This document shows, one piece after another, positions 7,224 through 13,910 of a DNA stretch of 14,831 bases. Origin of the DNA: a bacterium (GTDB lineage: Bacteria > Desulfobacterota > Anaeroferrophillalia > Anaeroferrophillales > Anaeroferrophillaceae); NCBI GenBank assembly GCA_029940125.1, contig JAOZRP010000017.1, forward strand, positions 1 to 14,831. Direction: 5' to 3'. A program made the translations under genes and the position numbers. The number at the start of each line of letters is the position of its first letter. The stretch's first letter is position 1. The notes under the pieces were generated by a model, which made no database searches, was not told where the DNA came from, and saw nothing but the letters and a program-made list of their open reading frames with translations.

Positions 7224-7601
7224 TCACCCTGTTGCCACGGGCTTTTCTTCCATTTGATCAGCGGCGGGTTCAACCAGGTCGCCGTCCGCTGCTTCCATGA
7301 GCGGCAGGTTGCGGTATTTTTCCAGTTCAGCCTCCAGGTCCTTGATCTGTTTATTTTTCTTCTTCATCGTTCGCCGCTGGCGAAAGAGCAGCATGATGTC
7401 AACCACGGCCACCGACAAGGCGCCGCAGAAAAGAGCGATAAACAGGATCGCGTACAAAGGTATCTGTACTGGTCCCAGAGCAACAACCGCCAGGTTGTAG
7501 CGCAGTTCAACCGTTTGAGACAGGGCAGGCATGTTTTCAAACACAAAAACCAGCAGCAGGGTTAAGAAAAGGAGCAGAAAAATTATTTTTACATATCTCA
7601 T
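7224..7601 (-). CDS. lapA: LapA/DUF1049 inner-membrane protein
   Basis: 125 residues with the LapA plan: a transmembrane helix at about residues 4-20, a short loop ending at GPVQIPLY, a second helix at about 53-77, then a cytoplasmic tail. The tail starts with a basic RQRRTMKKK stretch and a coiled coil (KDLEAELEKY) and ends in an acidic region. LapA partners LapB in envelope and LPS homeostasis in E. coli, where it is about 100 residues; the tail here is somewhat longer. The start at 7601 is one nt after the HIT-gene stop; longer readings would run 52 residues into that gene. Adjacency to lapB supports the call. Confidence 0.83.
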   Translation of the reverse strand: MRYVKIIFLLLFLTLLLVFVFENMPALSQTVELRYNLAVVALGPVQIPLYAILFIALFCGALSVAVVDIMLLFRQRRTMKKKNKQIKDLEAELEKYRNLPLMEAADGDLVEPAADQMEEKPVATG

Positions 7602-7602
7602 T

Positions 7603-8115
7603 TTACGATTCCATCCTTTCAGCGGTAAAGTATTGGACCAAATTATCATAGGTTTCCAGAAGGTGCTGGGGCATAACCTTGGTTTCACCGATGACCGGCA
7701 TGAAGTTGTAATCTCCCTGCCAGCGAGGCACAATGTGAAAATGAAGGTGAGCGTCAATGCCGGCCCCGGCTATTTTCCCCAGGTTGATGCCGCCGTTGAA
7801 ACCGTCGGCCTGGAGAGCCTGTTGCAGATTGGCAATGGAACGCCGGAACAATTCCATTACTTCCACGAAAACCGGCGCCGGGAGCTGCGCCAGGTCATTG
7901 GTATGCTGGAAAGGTATGATCATCAGGTGCCCGTTGTTGTAGGGGTAGCGGTTCATCATCACGTAGGCGTGTTTACCCCGGTAAAGAACCAGGTTTTGCC
8001 GGTCGGCTGACTCCGCTGCTATCTGGCAAAAGAGACACTGGTTCTTGAGGGACTGCTTGTTGTCGTCCAAAATGTATTCCATCCGCCAGGGAGCCCAGAT
8101 TACCTTTTGACTCAT
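7603..8115 (-). CDS. HIT-family hydrolase/phosphorylase
   Basis: 170 residues of the histidine-triad superfamily, which act on nucleoside polyphosphates such as Ap4A or on nucleotidyl conjugates. The active-site triad HLHFHIV has His123, His125 and His127, preceded by a fourth conserved His63 in NGHLMIIP. CLFC (27-30) is half of the zinc site seen in the GalT-like/Ap4A phosphorylase branch, and WAPWRMEYI near the start is typical of this bacterial subgroup. The ATG at 8115 has AAAGGA 12 nt upstream. It heads the operon with lapA, lapB and the PilZ gene. The true substrate cannot be told from the sequence. Confidence 0.93.
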   Translation of the reverse strand: MSQKVIWAPWRMEYILDDNKQSLKNQCLFCQIAAESADRQNLVLYRGKHAYVMMNRYPYNNGHLMIIPFQHTNDLAQLPAPVFVEVMELFRRSIANLQQALQADGFNGGINLGKIAGAGIDAHLHFHIVPRWQGDYNFMPVIGETKVMPQHLLETYDNLVQYFTAERMES

Positions 8116-8237
8116 GGTCGATTACATTCCTTTCTCTTGGTAGACAGTCAATGCCTTAGCATTTTTTCATTTCCATTTCCACTCTTTTTCTTAGACCTGG
8201 ACCGGAAGAAATGCTATGAAGACCATGGGAGGATGCC
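8116..8237. promoter_or_regulatory. Divergent intergenic region with palindrome and pyrimidine tract
   Basis: The 122 bp lie between divergent genes and should carry both promoters, but none is clear. On the - strand TTGACT (8146-8151) is a good -35 yet its best -10 partner (TGTAAT, 8121-8126) needs a 19-nt spacer and would start transcription at the ATG. AATGC-CTTA-GCATT (8150-8163) is a perfect short palindrome that could be an operator. Bases 8161-8193 of the + strand are almost pure pyrimidine. GGGAGG at 8226-8231 is the Shine-Dalgarno of the + strand gene. Confidence 0.4.
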
Positions 8238-8435
8238 ATGGAAAACGATGCTTTGCAGGATGCCATACACCAGCTGGAAGAACTGTTGGAAAGGAAAAAG
8301 GCCGCGGTGCCGCGCCACTCAGTCAGGCCGTATCAGTTGCTGGAAATCGAAGAACTGGAAGAGGAATTGCTGGAGTTGAAAAAGAGGAAAAAGGCCGTTT
8401 CCCAGTCGGAAAACGGCCTGGAGGAGGGACCATGA
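8238..8435 (+). CDS. Small charged coiled-coil protein, unknown function
   Basis: 65 residues, not recognised as a named family. It is almost entirely Glu/Lys/Leu helix in two segments: about residues 4-22 (leucine-spaced QLEELLERKK) and about 34-52 (EIEELEEELLELKKRKK). They are separated by a Pro-containing turn around residues 25-31, so a helical hairpin or coiled-coil dimer is likely. There is no signal peptide or cysteine. A strong Shine-Dalgarno (GGGAGG, 8226-8231) lies six nt before the ATG, and its TGA overlaps the ATG of the DUF2148 gene as ATGA. The translational signals and coupling make it a real gene despite its size. It could be a small partner or regulator of the downstream protein. 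Confidence 0.75.
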   Translation: MENDALQDAIHQLEELLERKKAAVPRHSVRPYQLLEIEELEEELLELKKRKKAVSQSENGLEEGP

Positions 8436-8962
8436 TTATCAAGGATATGCAGACAAGCGAATTGAACGCCGTCATGACCGTGGCGGACCTGATGGCCGCT
8501 GCCGCCCGTACCGCCCCAAAAGGAAAGGGCGCTGATCGACTGGTTTCAGTGATTTTTACCGGTGAAGACAAGGATATGGTGGCAGCCAGGATGGTGGAGA
8601 TCGCCGAACGGGAAGACATCCCCTTTTTTCGCCGGGACGCTGAAAATATCTACCAGTGTGCGGCGGTGCTGGTTCTGGGTACAACCCTCGCCCCTTTGGG
8701 CATTCCCTACTGCGGCTACTGCGGTTATGAAAACTGCCAGGAATGCAGCCAGGAAGGCGGCCGCTGCGGTTTCAATATCATCGACCTGGGCATTGCTCTG
8801 GGTTCGGCGGTTTCGGTGGCCGCCCGGCACCACATAGACAACCGCATTATGTTTTCCTTCGGCCGGACGGCTCTGGACATGGGGCTGCTGCCCGAAGGTA
8901 CTATGGTTGCTTATGCCGTTCCGCTCTCGGTTTCCAGTAAAAGTCCGTTTTTTGACCGCTGA
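8432..8962 (+). CDS. DUF2148 ferredoxin-like Cys-rich protein
   Basis: 176 residues resembling the DUF2148 family, described as containing a ferredoxin domain and of unknown function. The centre holds a cysteine cluster, Cys94-x2-Cys97-x4-Cys102-x2-Cys105-x6-Cys112, within IPYCGYCGYENC and GGRCGFN, plus an isolated Cys76. That is enough to ligate one Fe-S cluster. The region after it (DLGIALGSAVSVAARHHIDNR) and the C-terminal FSFGRTALDMGLLP are the other typical blocks. The ATG at 8432 is preferred over a 72-residue extension starting at 8216 because GGAGG (8420-8424) precedes it and it overlaps the previous stop. Related proteins occur mainly in anaerobes, so a redox role is plausible but unproven. 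Confidence 0.85.
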   Translation: MIIKDMQTSELNAVMTVADLMAAAARTAPKGKGADRLVSVIFTGEDKDMVAARMVEIAEREDIPFFRRDAENIYQCAAVLVLGTTLAPLGIPYCGYCGYENCQECSQEGGRCGFNIIDLGIALGSAVSVAARHHIDNRIMFSFGRTALDMGLLPEGTMVAYAVPLSVSSKSPFFDR

Positions 8963-8964
8963 TT

Positions 8965-10698
8965 TCAATCCGCCTGCCGCCGGCGGATATCCTTCAGGTT
9001 CAGCTGAATGGACCGGTTGCCGTTCCAGATGTTGACCTGTGGTACGAATGCAAGACTGACCAGATCGCCGGCGGAAATTTTTTGTTCACCCATGTTGAAG
9101 CCAATGGCACTGGCGCTGGCTGATTGATCGCGGATTTCCAGCCGCAGATGATTTCTGCCGACAATGGAAGCCCGCTTTACCTCGAGCCCTTCAGCCGCAA
9201 AAACCGGTTCCGGGTTTCCGAAGCCAAAAGGTGCCAGCCGGGCGATTTCTTCAAGCAGTTGGAAGGACAGGCTGCCGAGCTGCAGCCGGCCGTCGAGGCT
9301 CAACTCCTGCTGCAGTTCCAGGTTCTGCAGCTGTTCAGCCACCAGGCGGTCGAGAGAGTCGCGGAACGCTTCCAGGTTGTCATGATTAATGGAAAAGCCG
9401 ACTGCCATCTGGTGTCCGCCGAAACGGTTCAGGTAATTACTGCACTTGGAGATCATATCCAGCAGGTGAATGCCGGGAATGCTGCGCCCTGAAGCCTTGC
9501 CAATCCCCTCTTCATTGATGCTGACCAGCATGGTCGGCTGGAAATAGCGCTCGGCAATCTTGGAAGCGACAATGCCGATGACCCCTTCGTGCCAGTCAGC
9601 GGAGGCCAGGACGGTGACGTGCTTTCCGCCATGTTGACGATCAAGGGCCAGGCAGTTGTTGACCTCTTCAAAAATGACTTCCTCAACCTTGCGGCGCTGC
9701 TGGTTCAGCTGCTGCAGGCGGTAAGCCTGCTCATCGGCCACCGCGGCGTCATCGGTCAGCAGCAGTTCCATGGCATCATGAACTGAATCCATCCTTCCGG
9801 CAGCGTTCAGGCGCGGGGCAAGCTTGAAGGCGATGTCTCTGGCGGTGATGCCGTTTTGACGTTCAACCCGACTGATGGAGAGCAGTGCCTCAAGCCCGGG
9901 GCGGTGGGCGCTGGCAATTTCCTCCAGGCCGTACTTCACCAGGACCCGGTTGACCCCGGTCAGGGGAACCACATCCGCCACCGTTCCCAGGGCAACCATG
10001 TCCAGGTAGCGTTTCAGGTTTATTTCACCGGGCAGCATGCCGGCTGAGCGCATTTCACGCCGGCAGGCAACCAGCAGGTTGAAGGCCACCCCGACTCCGG
10101 CCAGGTTCTTTTCCGGATAGCGGCAGCCGTCTTGTTTCGGGTTGATAATGGCATAGGCATTCGGAAGTTCAGCCGGGGGTTCATGGTGATCGGTGATAAT
10201 CGTATCCATGTGAAAGCCGGCGGCGTGTTTGACTTCATCAAGATTGGAAATGCCGCAGTCGACCGTTATCAGGACGGAAACTCCCTCCCGGGCATAGCGG
10301 CTGATAATTTCACTGTTGAGCCCGTATCCTTCCTGTATTCTTGAAGGAATGTGATAGAAAACTTTCATGCCCAGCTGACGGAAAAACTGGACCAGGATGA
10401 CTGTTGATGAAATGCCGTCAACGTCGTAGTCTCCATAGACCAGGATTTTTTCCCGGCGCTGACAGGCCCGTATGAGACGCTGCACCGCTTTGTCCATTCC
10501 CTTGAGCAGGGAGGGGTCAGGGAGATGGGCAAGGGACGGAGAGAGAAAACGCTCCATAACGTCAGGCTGGTCAATGCCCCGCCTGAGTAAAATTTCAGCA
10601 ACTATGGGAGAAATACCCAGCTCTACCGCCATCTCCGCGGCCAGGCGGGAAGAGATATCGGAACAAACCCAGACTTTATTATGATTCATGGCATTCAT
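8965..10698 (-). CDS. recJ: Single-stranded-DNA-specific 5'-3' exonuclease RecJ
   Basis: 577 residues, the length of E. coli RecJ, the nuclease that degrades 5' single-stranded DNA in recombination and mismatch/base-excision repair. DHH-family motifs appear in order: GDYDVDG (89-95), TVDCGIS (145-151), TDHHEPP (169-175, with DHH at 170-172), then ALGTVADVVPL. The DHHA1 domain follows with GKASGRSIPGIHLL and RFGGHQMAVGF, and a C-terminal OB-like region with PFGFGNPEPVF. All metal-binding Asp and His residues are present. Start choice is uncertain: ATG 10698 is used; ATG 10689 is also possible, and GTG 10722 would overlap the EamA stop. Shine-Dalgarno signals are weak for all, suggesting coupling to the upstream gene. 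Confidence 0.96.
   Translation of the reverse strand: MNAMNHNKVWVCSDISSRLAAEMAVELGISPIVAEILLRRGIDQPDVMERFLSPSLAHLPDPSLLKGMDKAVQRLIRACQRREKILVYGDYDVDGISSTVILVQFFRQLGMKVFYHIPSRIQEGYGLNSEIISRYAREGVSVLITVDCGISNLDEVKHAAGFHMDTIITDHHEPPAELPNAYAIINPKQDGCRYPEKNLAGVGVAFNLLVACRREMRSAGMLPGEINLKRYLDMVALGTVADVVPLTGVNRVLVKYGLEEIASAHRPGLEALLSISRVERQNGITARDIAFKLAPRLNAAGRMDSVHDAMELLLTDDAAVADEQAYRLQQLNQQRRKVEEVIFEEVNNCLALDRQHGGKHVTVLASADWHEGVIGIVASKIAERYFQPTMLVSINEEGIGKASGRSIPGIHLLDMISKCSNYLNRFGGHQMAVGFSINHDNLEAFRDSLDRLVAEQLQNLELQQELSLDGRLQLGSLSFQLLEEIARLAPFGFGNPEPVFAAEGLEVKRASIVGRNHLRLEIRDQSASASAIGFNMGEQKISAGDLVSLAFVPQVNIWNGNRSIQLNLKDIRRRQAD
8968..8988. other. Hairpin at the convergent DUF2148/recJ junction
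   Basis: ATCCGCC (8968-8974) and GGCGGAT (8982-8988) form a perfect 7-bp GC-rich stem with a 7-base loop, six bases after the DUF2148 stop and inside the last codons of recJ. No T-run follows on either strand, so it may stall or stabilise transcripts rather than act as a classical terminator. The two stops are separated by two bases. Confidence 0.4.
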
Positions 10699-10711
10699 GT
10701 GCTTTCGTTTC

Positions 10712-11590
10712 TTAACTTCCACCCTGCCAGATAACCAGGAAACCGGCCGCGAAAATGAGCATTCCGCCGCCTGCGGTCAACAGCGAAGGGATGTCGCGCA
10801 GCATGACCATGCCCATCATTACGGTGCTGACCGGTTCCAGGTAGCCGATGATGGCTACATGCTGCGCTCTGACCGCCGTCAGTCCCGAGACGTACATCAA
10901 AGGTGCCAGGCTGCAGTGTATGAGACCCAGTGCTATCAGGATCATCCAGTTGGAAAAGGGGACCGCCAGCGGCAGCCGGGCAACAATGGGCAGCAGCATG
11001 ACGACAATGAAAATTCCCTGCCAGAAGGCAATGGACAACGGCGGCAGCCCCCTGGTCAGGCCCTTGGCGATGATCAGGGTCATGGCGTAGGCCAGGCCGG
11101 AAATGACGCCAAAGGCAATTCCCCGTGCCGCCTGCTTGTCTGTCAGCAGCTGCAGGTGAGGGGAGAGCATCAGGAAGAGGCCGGCCAGGGAAAGGGGCAA
11201 AGCAATGCCGGTCCAGCGGTCAAATTTTTCATGAAGAATGATCGGGGCCAGCAGGGCAACAAAAATCGGGGCGGTATAATGACTGAAAACTGCGTTGGCG
11301 ATGCTGGTATGGCGCAGGGACAGAAAATAAAAGTAAAGATTGAGCAGCAGGAAAACGGCCAGCAGCAGGATATGCCAGAAGTTTTTCCTTACATCCGGAA
11401 TCAGACGCTGGGCGGCGGAGCGATAAAATCTTGCCGCCAGGTAAAGAACCGGCAGGGAAAAAAGCGATGAAAAAAAGATCACCTGCCAGGGGGATATGAC
11501 CAGGATCTTGATAATCACCCCCCAGGAACTCCACATGAACAAAGCTAGAATTATCTTTACATATGCCTTGTTAACGCCCTTATATGACAC
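10712..11590 (-). CDS. EamA/DMT-superfamily transporter
   Basis: A hydrophobic protein of 292 residues with about ten membrane helices in two tandem EamA repeats, the plan of drug/metabolite transporters such as RhaT- and YdcZ-like exporters. The first repeat opens with ALFMWSSWGVIIKIL; HTSIANAVFSHYTAPIFVALLA and LEPVSTVMMGMVMLRDIPS are characteristic end-of-repeat segments. The substrate cannot be predicted. The start is GTG at 11590 with AGG six nt upstream. It lies upstream of recJ in the same direction with 13 nt between, so the two are probably co-transcribed without functional link. Confidence 0.88.
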   Translation of the reverse strand: MSYKGVNKAYVKIILALFMWSSWGVIIKILVISPWQVIFFSSLFSLPVLYLAARFYRSAAQRLIPDVRKNFWHILLLAVFLLLNLYFYFLSLRHTSIANAVFSHYTAPIFVALLAPIILHEKFDRWTGIALPLSLAGLFLMLSPHLQLLTDKQAARGIAFGVISGLAYAMTLIIAKGLTRGLPPLSIAFWQGIFIVVMLLPIVARLPLAVPFSNWMILIALGLIHCSLAPLMYVSGLTAVRAQHVAIIGYLEPVSTVMMGMVMLRDIPSLLTAGGGMLIFAAGFLVIWQGGS

Positions 11591-11741
11591 TTAAAACCTA
11601 TGTTTTCTATATTGCTTAAATGCAATTTCACATCAAGCTTTTAGCGACCAGCGCGCAAGCTCAATATTGAGTTGAAGGCTTATGACTGAACGGTTAACGG
11701 CCCATCCGGAAACCGGCGTTTCCGGATGAAAATCCGCTGGA
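11591..11741 (-). promoter_or_regulatory. Intergenic region before the EamA gene; possible promoter
   Basis: This is an AT-rich gap between coaD and the EamA gene. On the - strand TTGATG (11631-11636) and TATAGA (11606-11611) form a weak -35/-10 pair with a long 19-nt spacer. Between them ATTGC-ttaaat-GCAAT (11611-11626) is a short inverted repeat, and further upstream CTCAATATTGAG (11660-11671) is a perfect 12-base palindrome. Either could be an operator. I see no small gene here. All of this is pattern-level evidence. Confidence 0.25.
11703..11728 (-). terminator. 11-bp perfect hairpin after coaD
   Basis: CATCCGGAAAC (11703-11713) and GTTTCCGGATG (11718-11728) are exact complements around the 4-base loop CGGC, 13 bases past the coaD stop. 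The stem is stable, but reading on the coaD strand it is followed by GGCCGTTAACC with no T-run. It may be a non-canonical terminator or a 3' stabilising hairpin of the rsmD-coaD message. Confidence 0.5.
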
Positions 11742-12233
11742 TTATTTGGAGCGATACTTTTCTTTGATCTTTTTTTCCACCAGGGGATGGACTAGGTCGC
11801 TGACCGTACCGCCCAGGGATGCCAGTTCCTTGACGATCCTTGAACTGACATACATGTACGTATCCTTGGACATCATGAAAAAGGTTTCGACTGTCGGTGC
11901 CAGGTTGCGGTTCATGAGGGCCATCTGGAATTCGTATTCAAAGTCGGATACGGCCCGCAGTCCCCGGATGATGGCGTGGGCATTGACTTCCTGAACGTAA
12001 TTGATTAACAACCCGTCAAAAGTCGATACTTTTACCCTGGGGTTGTCGGCAAAGATTTCCTGAATCATTTCCATCCGCTCACAGACGCTGAACAGGTTGT
12101 TTTTTGCCTGGTTGCAGGCCACGGCCACGTAAAGTTCGTCAAAAACCTTGACCCCGCGACTGATGAGGTCGATGTGCCCGTTGGTAACGGGATCAAAAGA
12201 ACCGGGATAAACAGCGATTTTAGGGCAGGCCAT
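11742..12233 (-). CDS. coaD: Phosphopantetheine adenylyltransferase
   Basis: Transfers AMP from ATP to 4'-phosphopantetheine, the penultimate step of coenzyme A synthesis. At 163 residues it matches the usual 157-165. The nucleotidyltransferase signature YPGSFDPVTNGH (9-20) carries the TxGH motif, followed by RGLRAVSDFEYEFQMA and the C-terminal YVSSRIVKE, all hallmark CoaD segments. AAGGAG lies about ten nt before the ATG, next to the rsmD stop, and only 4 bp separate the two genes. The rsmD-coaD pair is one of the most conserved bacterial gene neighbourhoods, which supports both calls. Confidence 0.98.
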   Translation of the reverse strand: MACPKIAVYPGSFDPVTNGHIDLISRGVKVFDELYVAVACNQAKNNLFSVCERMEMIQEIFADNPRVKVSTFDGLLINYVQEVNAHAIIRGLRAVSDFEYEFQMALMNRNLAPTVETFFMMSKDTYMYVSSRIVKELASLGGTVSDLVHPLVEKKIKEKYRSK

Positions 12234-12237
12234 GGAC

Positions 12238-12801
12238 TTAACTCCTTGTCGGTTGGCGGATTATGAAGGTTACGGAACTATGACCATATCTTTTTTGCTT
12301 CCAGATTTCCAGGGGCAAGGGTACTTCTACCACATCACGGTGATCATGCTCAACCACTAAGGTGCCGGAAGGGGATAAAAAGTTTTGTTCGGCAATCATT
12401 TTTATGGTTCGGTTCAGAACCGGGGAGCGATAGGGCGGGTCCATGAACACCAGGTCAAAATGTTGCGACTGAATGCTCTTGCCCTGAATGAAGCGGGCGG
12501 CCGATAAGTTAACTACCTGGCATTGCTGCTGAAATTTGGCTTTGTGCAGGTTTTTTTCAATCAACCGGCAGCTGTCCGGGGCGCTGTCGACGCACCAGGC
12601 GGCCTTGGCTCCGCGGCTCAAGGCTTCAATGGCCAGAATGCCGCTGCCGGCAAACAGATCCGCGACCAGGGCGTCAACGATGTACTCCGTGCCGATGACG
12701 GAAAACATTGCCTCCCGTACCATCGCTTTGGTCGGCCGCAGCTGCGGCAGGCCGGAAACGTCCACCGTCAGGCCACGGCGGCTGCCGCCGGTAACTCTCA
12801 T
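12238..12801 (-). CDS. rsmD: 16S rRNA (guanine966-N2)-methyltransferase RsmD
   Basis: 187-residue class I SAM methyltransferase that methylates G966 of 16S rRNA. Motifs seen are GGSRRG and RPT near the N-terminus (the family's RNA-contact region), DLFAGSG (48-54) for SAM binding, and the catalytic DPPY (121-124) used by N2-guanine and N6-adenine enzymes. The ATG at 12801 is chosen over a TTG two codons upstream because GGGA (12808-12811) is 6 nt from the ATG but almost touches the TTG. An intrinsic terminator lies immediately upstream (see its entry), so how this gene is transcribed is an open point. Confidence 0.95.
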   Translation of the reverse strand: MRVTGGSRRGLTVDVSGLPQLRPTKAMVREAMFSVIGTEYIVDALVADLFAGSGILAIEALSRGAKAAWCVDSAPDSCRLIEKNLHKAKFQQQCQVVNLSAARFIQGKSIQSQHFDLVFMDPPYRSPVLNRTIKMIAEQNFLSPSGTLVVEHDHRDVVEVPLPLEIWKQKRYGHSSVTFIIRQPTRS

Positions 12802-12814
12802 GATCAATCCCGTA

Positions 12815-12853
12815 CAGAAAAAAGAAAAGGCAGGCGCTTGCGCTCTGCCTTTT
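12815..12853 (-). terminator. Intrinsic terminator of the PxxKW gene, just before rsmD
   Basis: On the - strand AAAAGGCAG (12853-12845) pairs with CTGCCTTTT (12833-12825) as a 9-bp stem. An 11-base apical region can close further through GCGC/GCGC, and the stem is followed by TTTTCTTTTTT (12828-12818). This is a textbook rho-independent terminator 47 bp after the PxxKW gene stop. Its T-tract ends only 16 nt before the rsmD ATG. Confidence 0.85.
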
Positions 12854-12899
12854 ATATCAATAAAGATCTACATCAATACCTTGTTTAATCATGCGGCAA

Positions 12900-13181
12900 T
12901 CAGCGTCCCGCACCTCGTTTGGAAGCTTTCAACGGGTTTATCTTTTGTTTGATTTCTTCCACGTTGCGCTTGACATGGGTAGCCATGACGCAGATGCCGC
13001 CCTGCCATTTAGCCTCCGGGTAGGGGTAGACCTGGCAGTAGCTTTCGCCGTCGATGTCGACAACCTTGGCACAGCCCTGGCATTTATCAATAATGGGATA
13101 GCACTTGCCCTTTTTGGCTGAGCATCCACTGGGTTTCATTAAAAAACATTCATGTCCCTTGCGTACAGTCTGGCAGATCAT
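12900..13181 (-). CDS. PxxKW-family cysteine-rich protein
   Basis: 93 residues with eight cysteines (3, 12, 20, 27, 34, 37, 49, 64) and the family-naming motif PEAKW (55-59), followed by GGxC and ATHVK. Families of this type are small Cys-rich proteins of unknown function known from delta-proteobacterial anaerobes. The cysteine number and the CQGC pair suggest metal or Fe-S binding. The C-terminal 20 residues are basic. It has no signal peptide. A consensus AGGAGG stands about eight nt before the ATG, a candidate promoter with a perfect -35 lies upstream, and a strong terminator follows. It is therefore probably a single-gene transcript that may be well expressed. Confidence 0.85.
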   Translation of the reverse strand: MICQTVRKGHECFLMKPSGCSAKKGKCYPIIDKCQGCAKVVDIDGESYCQVYPYPEAKWQGGICVMATHVKRNVEEIKQKINPLKASKRGAGR

Positions 13182-13221
13182 CGGAAAAACCTCCTTGGAT
13201 TTATAAGAGTAAGAGCAGCTC

Positions 13222-13250
13222 TATGTACTGGATTAATGCCGGGTTGTCAA
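13222..13250 (-). promoter_or_regulatory. Candidate sigma-70 promoter of the PxxKW gene
   Basis: On the - strand a perfect TTGACA (13250-13245) is followed after 17 nt by TACATA (13227-13222), a moderate -10. Transcription would start near 13215, giving a leader of about 35 nt that includes the AGGAGG. The ideal -35 and spacing make this the best promoter match in the window. Confidence 0.55.
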
Positions 13251-13260
13251 GAATCTTTTG

Positions 13261-13278
13261 TCCGGCGACCGGGCCGGA
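13261..13278 (-). terminator. GC-rich hairpin after the deoxynucleoside kinase gene
   Basis: TCCGGC (13261-13266) and GCCGGA (13273-13278) form a 6-bp stem with a 6-base loop, two bases after the kinase stop. On the - strand it is followed by CAAAAGATTCTT, a poor T-tract, so termination would be weak or non-canonical. It separates the kinase from the PxxKW promoter. Confidence 0.4.
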
Positions 13279-13280
13279 AG

Positions 13281-13889
13281 CTAGATGTATTTTTCAATGA
13301 CTTTGCGTACATCCACCATGTCGACCAGGTTGTGGATATAGTCCAGCTCATCGGTATTGATGATCGCGATTTCAGACAGGGAATAACTTGCTATCCAGGA
13401 CTCGTACAGCTGGTTCAGACGCCCCAGGTAGCGGGGGCTGATGTTTTGTTCGTAGGAACGCCCACGGTTCTTAATCCGCTTCCTAATCGTTCGGTTGGAA
13501 CAGCGCAGGTAGATGAGCAAATCGGGAGACGGCAGGGTGTTAAGGAGTGAGGTGTAGAGATCGTAATAGGTCTCGAAATCTCTCTTGCGCATCAAGCGTG
13601 AGCGGTAGAGGTTGCGGGCAAAAATTTCCGCGTCTTCATAAATGGTCCGGTCCTGGACTACCGAGTTCTGAACGTGGATCAGCTTCAGGTGGCTTTTAAA
13701 CTTCTGGGTCAGGAAAAAAATCTGAGACTTGAAGGACCAGGATTTCATGTCCTGGTAAAATTCCTTCAGATAGGGATTGCTCTCGTACTGCTCGTAATAG
13801 GGGGTCAGTGGGTAGTAGGAGCAGAGAAACTCCACCAGCTTTGACTTTCCCGATCCCATGTTGCCGGCTACGGCAATGAACTTTTTCAT
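13281..13889 (-). CDS. Deoxynucleoside kinase (dNK/dGK-dAK family)
   Basis: 202-residue P-loop kinase that phosphorylates deoxynucleosides in the salvage pathway. The Walker A loop is GNMGSGKS (9-16). The substrate-site segment YYEQYESNPYLKEFY (31-45), the catalytic DRTIYED (80-86), the LIYLRCS strand (125-131) and the lid RGRSYE (142-147) all follow the family pattern seen in Bacillus dGK/dAK. Which base is preferred cannot be read from sequence. The ATG at 13889 is used; the upstream 49 codons overlap rluB in another frame and would put sequence before the P-loop that the family lacks. The Shine-Dalgarno is poor, with AGG almost touching the ATG. A 64-bp AT-rich gap separates it from rluB. 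Confidence 0.93.
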   Translation of the reverse strand: MKKFIAVAGNMGSGKSKLVEFLCSYYPLTPYYEQYESNPYLKEFYQDMKSWSFKSQIFFLTQKFKSHLKLIHVQNSVVQDRTIYEDAEIFARNLYRSRLMRKRDFETYYDLYTSLLNTLPSPDLLIYLRCSNRTIRKRIKNRGRSYEQNISPRYLGRLNQLYESWIASYSLSEIAIINTDELDYIHNLVDMVDVRKVIEKYI

Positions 13890-13910
13890 CCTGCTGTCGT
13901 TTTTACCAAA

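Noticed and set aside
8216..8431. 72-codon N-terminal extension of the DUF2148 protein
   Set aside because: It is out of frame with the well-signalled small coiled-coil gene over the same bases, is rich in Gly/Arg without family similarity, and a strong GGAGG precedes the inner ATG.
10688..11470. 260-codon open frame antisense to the EamA gene
   Set aside because: It is extremely rich in Gln, Gly and Asn, which is what the antisense of a hydrophobic membrane protein gives. It has no motif or Shine-Dalgarno.
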